Shown: piece after piece, positions 6,541-13,468 of the stretch | Numbering within the stretch: position 1 is the stretch's first letter | Layout: each line of letters opens with the position of its first letter | Source: Synergistaceae bacterium | GTDB taxonomy: Bacteria > Synergistota > Synergistia > Synergistales > Synergistaceae | Length of the DNA stretch: 18,198 nt | Direction: 5' to 3' | NCBI GenBank assembly: GCA_031273585.1 | Contig: JAISRP010000161.1 | Location: forward strand, 1 to 18,198 | Program-made: the position numbers and the translations under genes | The notes under the pieces: model-generated | Database searches by the model: none | Told to the model about the DNA's origin: nothing | The model's input: the letters and a program-made list of their open reading frames with translations, nothing else

Positions 6541-7539
6541 ATGAGATTTAACAAGTGGAGTATCGCAATTTTGCTGTTGTTCTTGACAGTTCTGTCCTCG
6601 CGGACGACCGAGGGCTCGGAGCTTGCGGTCGTGCGGCTTGGCGTGATGGCGGATGCCGTCGATTCTTACATCCCGGTCATCGGGGAGTCGCTTGGGATAT
6701 TCAGGAAGCATGGGCTGGACGTCAGGGCTCAGACTTTTTCCGCCGGCATAAACACGCTCGACGCGCTCGCGCTGGGCCAGCTCGACCTTGGGATGGCGGC
6801 TGATTTCGCAGCCTTGAACCGGATCGGCGGCGCTGAGAGGAGCATACTCAGAATTTACGCAAAGCTCGCCACGCCGTCGTCAAAGAGCGAATCATCGTGG
6901 AGGTTTTACGCAAGGGACGAGCTGGTCAAGACGCCGGCCGACATCGAGGGCAAGTCCATCGTGATTCGCAAGGGGACGGTCGAGGAGTATTGGGTCGCCC
7001 AGATCCTGGAGCAGAACGGAATTTCAGCGGAATCGGTCAAACTGCTGCCGGTCGGCAGCCTTCAGGAGGGCGTCGCGCTCATCAAGACGAGCCGGGCCGA
7101 GGGGATGTGGGCTTCCGGCCAGGCCGCAGCTACGCTGAGGGAGATCGGCGGCGTGACGGCGATCGCCGACCTGGAGTCCATACACGCCCCCACAATTACC
7201 CTGCTCATGTCCACGCAGGAGTACCTCGCTGAGAACGACGAGACCGTCGCAAATTACCTGAGGGCTGCCGACGAGGTATTGCAGTTCATCGAGGCAAAAC
7301 CCGAGGAGTCGGCGACCATTGTCAACGAAAAGCTCAACGTCCCGCGAGATCAGGTATTGCAGAACCTCCAGCGGGATGAGCTCGGCATCGATTTCACCCA
7401 GGAGACGATCGACGCTCTGGATAGGATCAACAAATGGGCATTCGGGGCCGGCTTCATAAAGACGTCATTCGACCCCCGCAATTACGTCGACGTGAACGCG
7501 CTCAAGACGGCGTTCCCCGATCGCGTGAGCTACAGGTAA
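6541..7539 (+). CDS. ABC transporter periplasmic binding protein, sulfonate/taurine/nitrate class (copy 1)
   Basis: The 332-residue product is a solute-binding protein of the NMT1/SsuA/TauA type. It has a Sec signal (basic MRFNKW, hydrophobic core to about residue 20) with no lipobox Cys, so it should be free in the periplasm. The mature part begins VVRLGVMADAVDSYIPVIG, then QTFSAGINTLDALALGQLDL, typical of the first lobe. The ATG at 6541 is chosen because it places the signal peptide directly at the start; the in-frame ATG at 6520 adds only KGVEKI and has no clear ribosome site. ATPase and permease genes follow, making a complete importer. The ligand is unknown; this class includes sulfonates, taurine, nitrate and pyrimidine precursors. 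The arylsulfotransferase-like genes nearby favour an organosulfur ligand. A close paralogue is at 12468. Confidence 0.88.
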   Translation: MRFNKWSIAILLLFLTVLSSRTTEGSELAVVRLGVMADAVDSYIPVIGESLGIFRKHGLDVRAQTFSAGINTLDALALGQLDLGMAADFAALNRIGGAERSILRIYAKLATPSSKSESSWRFYARDELVKTPADIEGKSIVIRKGTVEEYWVAQILEQNGISAESVKLLPVGSLQEGVALIKTSRAEGMWASGQAAATLREIGGVTAIADLESIHAPTITLLMSTQEYLAENDETVANYLRAADEVLQFIEAKPEESATIVNEKLNVPRDQVLQNLQRDELGIDFTQETIDALDRINKWAFGAGFIKTSFDPRNYVDVNALKTAFPDRVSYR

Positions 7540-7580
7540 AGGGGCCGGGTCGCCTTGGCCGGCTGGAGGTTCCGGCGCTG

Positions 7581-8363
7581 ATGGGGGACGATATCGCTAT
7601 CCGAGTGGAACATCTGTCGAAGAGCTACGACGCGGCAGGAGGCGCGTCCGCCCGAATTTATGTCCTGAGCGACATCAACCTCTGCATATCGAGGGGCGAG
7701 TTCCACGTGTTCCTGGGGTGGAGCGGCTGCGGCAAGTCCACCCTTCTCAACATCATCGCGGGATTCGTGGAAAAAACCGAGGGACACGTCCTGGTCGGAG
7801 GCATGGAGGTGGAAAAACCCGGACGGGAGCGGGGAGTTGTCTTCCAAAACGCGGACGCGGCGCTATTTCCGTGGATAACGGTTCGCAGGAACGTCGAATA
7901 CGGGTTGAGGATCAATGGGACGCCCAAGCGCGCGAGGGACGAGATCGTGAATCGCTGCATCAAGCTCGTCGGCCTCGAGGAACATGAAAAAAAATATCCC
8001 GACGAGCTCTCCGGCGGAATGAAGCAGCGCGTCCAGATCGCCAGAAGCATAGCGAACGACTCGGAGATCCTGATAATGGACGAGCCCTTCGGCGCACTGG
8101 ACGCGCAAACCCGAAGGCTGATGCAGAACGAGGTGATCGACATCTGGCAGAAGACGAGGAAGACCATCCTGTTCGTAACGCACGATATTCATGAGGCCGT
8201 CTACCTGGGGCAGAGGATCAGCATCCTGTCCCGCGCGCCGAACGCGACCATCATACGGAGCATGGACGTGCCCTCGCCGTACCCGAGGAGGCTCGCGCAA
8301 GGACGCCTGCCATCCCTGATTCAGGAGATACAGGGGTTGTTCGACGTTGAGTATGAAATCTGA
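7581..8363 (+). CDS. ABC transporter ATPase, sulfonate/taurine/nitrate class
   Basis: The 260-residue product is the nucleotide-binding subunit that drives the importer from the cytoplasmic face. The motifs are complete: Walker A GWSGCGKST (46-54), Q loop VFQNADAALFPW (87-98), signature LSGGM (143-147), Walker B ILIMDEPFGALD (163-174) and the switch His in THD (200-202). The phenylalanine/proline-rich Q loop and PFGALD are typical of SsuB/TauB. The ATG at 7581 follows GGAGG by eleven bases and lies 42 bases after the binding-protein stop. Only one ATPase gene is present for two binding proteins, so both binding proteins may share it. Confidence 0.93.
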   Translation: MGDDIAIRVEHLSKSYDAAGGASARIYVLSDINLCISRGEFHVFLGWSGCGKSTLLNIIAGFVEKTEGHVLVGGMEVEKPGRERGVVFQNADAALFPWITVRRNVEYGLRINGTPKRARDEIVNRCIKLVGLEEHEKKYPDELSGGMKQRVQIARSIANDSEILIMDEPFGALDAQTRRLMQNEVIDIWQKTRKTILFVTHDIHEAVYLGQRISILSRAPNATIIRSMDVPSPYPRRLAQGRLPSLIQEIQGLFDVEYEI

Positions 8364-8373
8364 ACCAGCAGGC

Positions 8374-8416
8374 AAGACCGTGGGCGGCGCCCCAAGGTCC
8401 CGCCCGCGGATCTGAA
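8374..8416 (+). repeat. Mosaic intergenic repeat, copy 4 (internally deleted remnant)
   Basis: Only the two ends of the repeat remain: AAGACCGTGGGC from the left joins directly to GGCGCCCCAAGGTC and CCCGCGGATCTGAA from the right. All hairpins and the central palindrome are gone. The shared GGCG tetramer of the left and right stems is a likely point of deletion. It lies inside the transporter operon, between ATPase and permease, where a terminator would be harmful. Confidence 0.75.
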
Positions 8417-8446
8417 AAGAGGGGGGAGTTCGTCATTATAAGGGGA

Positions 8447-9199
8447 ATGTGCCTGTTTCTTCTTAAAAAAGGCGTTGTGACGCTCGCCCTCCTGCTAGTG
8501 ATCTGGGAGCTTGCGTCGCTTTTTAACTCCGTCGATTTCCTGCCTGGCCCGGTGCAGACCGTCATAGGCGGATGGGAGATCGTCAGGAACGGGGTTCTTT
8601 TCGACTACATAACCATAAGTTTTTTGAGGATCTTCATCGGCTGGAGCCTTGGGATTGCGGCCGCCGTCCCGATAGGGCTTTTGATAGGGCAGTTTGCGAT
8701 CGTGAGGGAGATATTGGAGCCCTTCATAAATTTTTTCAGGTTCGTGCCTGCCATCGGTTTTCTGACGCTGTTTCTGATGTGGTTCGGCGTCGAGGAGGAG
8801 TCCAAGATAGCGATAATTTTCTACGCGACGATATTTCCCGTCATCATAAACACGATAGCGGGCGTCGTCAGCATCAACGAGATAAAGCTGCAGGTCGCGC
8901 AATCGCAGGGGGCCTCCCCGTTTCAGATTTTTTATACCGTCACGATACCGGCGTCCGTGCCTCACATATTCACCGGGATCCGGCTAGGTCTGAGCGGCGC
9001 GATCATCTCGATAGTGGCGGCCGAGATGCTGGCGGCTCAGAGCGGCATAGGCTACCTGATCTATACCTCGCGGCTCTACTTCAGGACCGACTGGATATTC
9101 GTCGGGATACTGACTCTGGGGCTGACGGGATATTTTTCGGACAAGCTACTGCGGTTTTTCGGCAGGACAGCTCTCAGAAGATACGGAGTTAAGGGTTGA
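8447..9199 (+). CDS. ABC transporter permease, sulfonate/taurine/nitrate class
   Basis: The 250-residue membrane protein is the channel subunit. It shows about six hydrophobic segments and the EAA coupling loop, VAQSQGASPFQIFYTVTIP (near residues 150-170), which docks on the ATPase. The fold and order match SsuC/TauC. The start is uncertain. The ATG at 8447 has AGGGGA directly against it, too close to act as a ribosome site, while GGGGGGAG at 8421-8428 lies 18 bases away but ideally before an in-frame ATT at 8435; a GTG at 8477 is a third option. The ATG is kept as the simplest choice. ASST-like genes follow after 36 bases. Confidence 0.9.
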   Translation: MCLFLLKKGVVTLALLLVIWELASLFNSVDFLPGPVQTVIGGWEIVRNGVLFDYITISFLRIFIGWSLGIAAAVPIGLLIGQFAIVREILEPFINFFRFVPAIGFLTLFLMWFGVEEESKIAIIFYATIFPVIINTIAGVVSINEIKLQVAQSQGASPFQIFYTVTIPASVPHIFTGIRLGLSGAIISIVAAEMLAAQSGIGYLIYTSRLYFRTDWIFVGILTLGLTGYFSDKLLRFFGRTALRRYGVKG

Positions 9200-9235
9200 C
9201 GACAGCGCGCAATGGCGCAGCGAGGAGATGATGAT

Positions 9236-10738
9236 ATGGGGCACCCGACGATTTATCCCACAGGAGTTACCATATACGACAGCGACAGGGCGTGGAACGG
9301 CTACACGGTGTTCCCCTCTGCGAAGGGAATACTGCTGATAGACATGAACGGGCGCGAGGCGCGCCTGTGGAAGGGACTGAAGGGGGGCCCGGCAAGAATA
9401 CTGCCGGGAGGATACGTCATGGGCAGCACTGGCGAGCGCGCTCCTAGGGAGCATCCGTTCGACAACCTCGACCTTGTCCAGGTCGATTGGAACGGCCAGG
9501 TCGTCTGGAAGTTCGATGGGCTGCAATATGTGACTGACGGCGGGAGCGCGCCGAGGTGGATAGCCCGCCAGAACCACGACTATCAGCGCGAGGGGTCCTG
9601 CGCCGGATACTATTCGCCCGGCGCCGAGCCTCGCACGGATGGCGGGAGAACGCTCTTAATAGTCAACAGGGATGTCGTAAACCCCGGGATATCGGACAAG
9701 ACGCTTCTGGACAGTTCGATAATCGAGGTGACCTGGGATGGGGAGATAGCCTGGCGGTGGAACGCCAACGAGCACTTCGGCGAGCTGGGTTTTGACGAGG
9801 CGGCCAAGAACGTGCTGTACAGGCTGCCGTCGTCGGACGTCTCGCACGGCGGCAGAGGGTTTTGGCTCGCCATCGACAGCATCTCCACCCTCGGCCCCAA
9901 TAAGTGGTACGATGCGGGGGACGAGCGGTTTCACCCGGACAATATCGTATGGAGCGCCAGGAACGCCAATATTCTGGGGGTTATAAGCAGAAAAACCGGG
10001 AGCGTCGCGTGGAGGCTCGGGCCGGATTTCGGCAGGACGGACGCCCCGAGCGGCCTCGGCTGGATCATAGGCCCCAACCATCTCCACATGATACCGCGCG
10101 GCCTGCCGGGCGAGGGCAACTTCCTCGTGTTCGACAACGGGGGGTGGGGCGGATACGGCGCGCCGAACGGCATCTCGAAGTACGGAACCGCCAATCAGAG
10201 GCGAGATTATTCGAGGGTGCTGGAGTTCGACCCCGTGACGCTTAAAATCGTCTGGCAGTACACCCCGACCGAAGCCGGGCATATTCAACCCCTCGACTCG
10301 TACAAGTTCTATTCGCCCTTCGCCAGCTCCGCTCAGAGGCTGCCCAACGGCAACACCATCATAACCGAGGGCGCGGACGGGCGGATATTCGAGGTGACGC
10401 CGGAGCATAAAACCGTGTGGGAGTATGTCTCCCCCTACTTTCGGACCAGCCCCCGCGCAAAATCGGAAAATTTGGTGGACAACTGGATCTACCGGGCCTA
10501 TCGCGTGCCTTACGAGTGGGTCCCGCAGCTCGACCGCCCGGATGAAATTCCTGTTCCGCCGCAGAACGTTACGAGGCTCCGGGTTCCCGGCGCGCCGCTT
10601 GGTCCCGGCGGCAAGGTGACTCGCGTGGAGGGGCTGGGTCCGTTCGTGTCGAAGCTCGTGGACGACCCCCTTCAAGAGGTCGGCTCGACGGGCGGAGCAG
10701 AGCTGTCGAACTTCTGCGTCGTCGACTCGGGCGAGTGA
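9236..10738 (+). CDS. Arylsulfotransferase-like beta-propeller protein, copy 1 (active-site divergent)
   Basis: The 500-residue product belongs to the arylsulfate sulfotransferase (ASST) family, which moves sulfuryl groups between phenolic sulfate esters and phenols. Propeller-type repeats are visible, such as VDWNGQVVWKFD, VTWDGEIAWRWN and RLPNGNTIITEG. The start at 9236 (MGHPTIY) is chosen from its GAGGAGA ribosome site and from the two paralogues, which also begin MGHP. No signal peptide follows, so the protein should be cytosolic, unlike the periplasmic E. coli enzyme. Compared with the other two copies it lacks several histidines: RQNH for RQHH (113), WLAID for WLHMN (about 212), GPNH for GQHH (about 280) and RDYSR for RDHSR. 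One of these matches, by motif, a catalytic His of characterised ASST. It may be inactive or have another reaction. Confidence 0.8.
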   Translation: MGHPTIYPTGVTIYDSDRAWNGYTVFPSAKGILLIDMNGREARLWKGLKGGPARILPGGYVMGSTGERAPREHPFDNLDLVQVDWNGQVVWKFDGLQYVTDGGSAPRWIARQNHDYQREGSCAGYYSPGAEPRTDGGRTLLIVNRDVVNPGISDKTLLDSSIIEVTWDGEIAWRWNANEHFGELGFDEAAKNVLYRLPSSDVSHGGRGFWLAIDSISTLGPNKWYDAGDERFHPDNIVWSARNANILGVISRKTGSVAWRLGPDFGRTDAPSGLGWIIGPNHLHMIPRGLPGEGNFLVFDNGGWGGYGAPNGISKYGTANQRRDYSRVLEFDPVTLKIVWQYTPTEAGHIQPLDSYKFYSPFASSAQRLPNGNTIITEGADGRIFEVTPEHKTVWEYVSPYFRTSPRAKSENLVDNWIYRAYRVPYEWVPQLDRPDEIPVPPQNVTRLRVPGAPLGPGGKVTRVEGLGPFVSKLVDDPLQEVGSTGGAELSNFCVVDSGE

Positions 10739-10752
10739 GCGGGACGGGGATC

Positions 10753-12225
10753 ATGGGACATCCCAGGATATACCCCACGGGGACGACGTACTACAACGCG
10801 GACGAGGCATACGCCGGATACACGGTGTACCCCTGCGCAAAGGGCGCGCTCCTGATCGACATGAGGGGCAACGAGGTGCAGTTGTGGGCCGGTCTGTTCG
10901 GGTATCCGAACAAGATTCTGCCCGGCGGTTACGTGCTGGGGTCTCCCGGAGTTCGGGACCCGAAGCGCTCTCATCTCGAACAGTTGGCCCTGATCCAGGT
11001 CGACTGGAACGGCAGGGTCGTCTGGAAGTTCGACAAAAACGAATTTATAGAGGATCCGGGAGGCAGACCGGGATATATTGCGAGGCAGCACCACGACTAC
11101 CAGCGTGAGGGATCGCCGGTCGGGTACTACTCCCCTGGCTCGGCCCCCAGGACAGACGGCGGCAGCACGCTGCTGCTCGTCCACGTGGATTCGAGGAACC
11201 CCAGAATATCCGACAAGCCGCTGCTCGACGACAGGTTCATAGAGGTCGACTGGGAGGGCAGGGTGATTTGGGACTGGATCGCGAGCGAGCACTTCGACGA
11301 GCTCGGATTCGACGAGTGCGCCAGGAACGTCCTGTTTCGCAGCCCGGCCGTGGTGAACACCGGTCAGGGCGACTGGCTGCACATGAACTCGCTTTCGACC
11401 CTGGGGCCCAACAAGTGGTACGACTCGGGAGACGAGCGATTTCACCCCGACAACATAATATGGGACGCCAGAAACGCCAACATCCTTGCCATCACCAGCA
11501 AGAAAACGGGGCGTATCGTATGGCGCATAGGGCCGAACTTCAGGGAGAACGCGTCCGTCGAGAGGCTCGGATGGATCGTGGGGCAGCATCACTTTCACAT
11601 GATCCCCCGCGGGCTGCCGGGCGAGGGCAACCTGCTGGTGTTCGACAACGGATCGCTCGGCGGCTACGGGCTTAGAAACGGGACGTCGACGGACGTAAAG
11701 ACCAGCACTCACCGCGATCACACGAGGGTGATCGAGTTTGACCCGATCTCGCTCGAGGTGGTATGGGAGTACACATCCCGCAACGCCGGGTATTACGACG
11801 GATTTCGGTTTTACAGCCCCTACATAAGCTCGGCCCAGCGTCTGCCGAACGGCAACACACTCATAACTGAGGGCTCGGACGGCCGAATATTCGAGGTTAC
11901 CAGGTCGCACAAGACCGTGTGGGAGTATATAAATCCGTACTATACGCGGCATCTGGCCGGCGTGGAGCGAGGGGTGAACAACATGGTCTATCGCGCTTAC
12001 CGGGTCCCATACGAGTGGATACCACAGCTCGACGTCCCGAGGGAGGCGCCAATAGAGCCCCCTGACATACGCCTCTACAGGGTCCCCGGCTCGATCTCGG
12101 GAGCTAGTCCCGAAAACGAGGTTGCCGTGAGCGGCGTCCGCGCGGACGCGCCGAGTCCGGCCCGGCATCCAGCGGCCAGCCTGCTGGTGCCGGAACAGCG
12201 GGCCGGAGTCAGGGATTTCGAGTGA
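10753..12225 (+). CDS. assT: Arylsulfotransferase-like protein, copy 2
   Basis: The 490-residue ASST-family protein lies 14 bases after copy 1 and is probably cotranscribed with it and the ABC genes. Conserved stretches are RQHHDYQREG (111-120), GDWLHMNS (His210), RFHPDNI (His231), GQHHFHMIPRG (278-288), HRDHTRV (His323) and RLPNGNTLITEG. Family knowledge says that catalysis passes through a sulfohistidine, and the histidine-rich motifs here fit, but the exact residue cannot be fixed without alignment. The start at 10753 (MGHPRIY) is favoured by the shared N-terminus; a GTG at 10735 overlapping the previous stop is possible but lacks a clear ribosome site. There is no signal peptide. It is closest to copy 3, even at DNA level over the first 60 bases. 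The physiological substrate is unknown. Confidence 0.83.
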   Translation: MGHPRIYPTGTTYYNADEAYAGYTVYPCAKGALLIDMRGNEVQLWAGLFGYPNKILPGGYVLGSPGVRDPKRSHLEQLALIQVDWNGRVVWKFDKNEFIEDPGGRPGYIARQHHDYQREGSPVGYYSPGSAPRTDGGSTLLLVHVDSRNPRISDKPLLDDRFIEVDWEGRVIWDWIASEHFDELGFDECARNVLFRSPAVVNTGQGDWLHMNSLSTLGPNKWYDSGDERFHPDNIIWDARNANILAITSKKTGRIVWRIGPNFRENASVERLGWIVGQHHFHMIPRGLPGEGNLLVFDNGSLGGYGLRNGTSTDVKTSTHRDHTRVIEFDPISLEVVWEYTSRNAGYYDGFRFYSPYISSAQRLPNGNTLITEGSDGRIFEVTRSHKTVWEYINPYYTRHLAGVERGVNNMVYRAYRVPYEWIPQLDVPREAPIEPPDIRLYRVPGSISGASPENEVAVSGVRADAPSPARHPAASLLVPEQRAGVRDFE

Positions 12226-12243
12226 CGCATGGCGCGCGGGCGT

Positions 12244-12410
12244 AAGACCGTGGGCGCCGCCCACGCCCGCCGGGGGACCAGTCCCCCGGACCCCCATTTT
12301 CCTTTTTTGATTTTCGCCCCCGAGGGCGAAAATCAAAAAAAGTGAAAAGGGTCCAGGGAGCAGCGCTCCCTGGCGGGGTTTGGGGCGGCGCCCCAAGGCC
12401 CTGCCTATGG
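12244..12410 (+). repeat. Mosaic intergenic repeat, copy 5 (full length)
   Basis: This full copy has all parts: first stem, GC hairpin (12270-12289), interrupted T tract (TTTT-CC-T6), central palindrome, CCAGGGAGC/GCTCCCTGG (12353-12373) and TTGGGGC/GCCCCAA (12380-12396). Loops differ from copy 2 (AGC for TGG, GGC for GGA) while stems are kept, which points to selection on pairing. It separates the transporter operon from the second binding-protein unit. Confidence 0.9.
12270..12308 (+). terminator. Terminator-like hairpin plus T tract after arylsulfotransferase copy 2
   Basis: The nine-base GC stem 12270-12289 is followed by TTTT at 12297-12300 and T6 at 12303-12308. It would end the transporter-arylsulfotransferase transcript. 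Confidence 0.45.
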
Positions 12411-12418
12411 GTTTTACG

Positions 12419-12434
12419 TTTTTTTGCAAAAAAA
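12419..12434 (+). other. Perfect T7-GC-A7 palindrome upstream of the second binding-protein gene
   Basis: Seven T, GC and seven A form a perfect 16-base palindrome, followed by one more A and T5. It lies between repeat copy 5 and the Shine-Dalgarno GGGAGAG (12451-12457). It could be bent DNA near a promoter or a protein-binding site. No clear -35/-10 pair was found beside it. Confidence 0.35.
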
Positions 12435-12467
12435 ATTTTTGATCACACAAGGGAGAGTGTAAATGAA

Positions 12468-13457
12468 ATGAGAACATTTGCGAAAATTGCTATGACGGCG
12501 GCGGTACTGGCGGCGACGGTTTGGGCTTCTGCGGGGTCGGGCGAGGCCAATGTCACTATAAGGGTTGGAGTGATGGCCGACACGATCACGAACTACATTC
12601 CGGCCGTCGGCAGGGAGCTCGGCATTTTCGAAAAATACGGGCTGGACATCAGGGATCAGACCTTCTCGGCTGGGATCAACACGGTCGACGCGCTCACCTT
12701 CGGGCAGTTGGATTTGGGGCAGGCGGCTGACTTCGCGGTGTTAAACCGCATCGGAAGCACGGGGAAGAGCGACTTGCGGATCTTCACGCGATTCGCGAAA
12801 TCCCTGCCGGACAGCCAGAGGTTTTTCGTCAACGACGACGAGGTAAAGTCCCCATCGGACCTCGCTGGCAAGTCGATAACCCTTCGCAAGGGCTCGGTGG
12901 ACGAATTTTGGGTCGCACAGCTTCTAGAGCAGAACGGGGTAGCAGCAGAGTCCGTCAAGCTCCTGCCGGTCAGCAGCTATCAGGAGGGGGTGGCTCTGGT
13001 TCAAACCGGCAAGGCCACGGGAATGTGGGCCACGGGAAAGGCCGTCGGGCTTTTGCGGGAGACGCCAGGCGTCAGGGAGATAGCGGACCTTGCGACGATA
13101 AACGCGCCCACCATCACTCTTCTTCTGTCAACGCAAAAATTTCTGGACGAGAACGAGGAGGCGGTCGTAAGTTACATCAAGGCGGCGGATGAGATACTGA
13201 CGTACATCGCGGACCACCCGGAGGAGACTGCGGAGATTGTCAATAAAGCCATAAACGCGCCGAAGGACCAGGTGTTGGTGAACATCAAGGTATACGACAT
13301 CGGCATCGGCTTCTCTCAGGAGGACCTGGACGCTCTGGACGACATCAACAAGTGGGGCCTTAGTTCCGGCGTCATCAAGACGCCGTACGAGGTGCGGGAT
13401 TACGTCGACACGGACGCGCTCGAGGACGCCCTGCCGGATCGCGTGACTTATAAATAG
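12468..13457 (+). CDS. ABC transporter periplasmic binding protein, sulfonate/taurine/nitrate class (copy 2)
   Basis: The 329-residue product is a paralogue of the binding protein at 6541. Shared stretches include VGVMAD, YIPAVGRELGIF, QTFSAGIN, GQLDLG and the C-terminal ALPDRVTYK (FPDRVSYR in copy 1). The signal peptide is MRTFAKIAMTAAVLAATVWA with a likely cut near GSGEA-N and no lipobox Cys. The ATG at 12468 follows GGGAGAG by ten bases; an earlier ATG at 12463 stops at once. No ATPase or permease gene goes with it, so it probably feeds the importer encoded at 7581-9199, perhaps with a different ligand or affinity. An arylsulfotransferase-like gene follows after 11 bases, so ligand capture and that enzyme are likely linked. 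Confidence 0.88.
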   Translation: MRTFAKIAMTAAVLAATVWASAGSGEANVTIRVGVMADTITNYIPAVGRELGIFEKYGLDIRDQTFSAGINTVDALTFGQLDLGQAADFAVLNRIGSTGKSDLRIFTRFAKSLPDSQRFFVNDDEVKSPSDLAGKSITLRKGSVDEFWVAQLLEQNGVAAESVKLLPVSSYQEGVALVQTGKATGMWATGKAVGLLRETPGVREIADLATINAPTITLLLSTQKFLDENEEAVVSYIKAADEILTYIADHPEETAEIVNKAINAPKDQVLVNIKVYDIGIGFSQEDLDALDDINKWGLSSGVIKTPYEVRDYVDTDALEDALPDRVTYK

Positions 13458-13468
13458 GACTTATAAAG

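Noticed and set aside
10672..12477. Very long minus-strand open frame opposite arylsulfotransferase copy 2 (and others opposite moeZ and the desulfurase)
   Set aside because: They are mirror frames of well-identified genes in GC-rich DNA, with no ribosome sites and no family resemblance.
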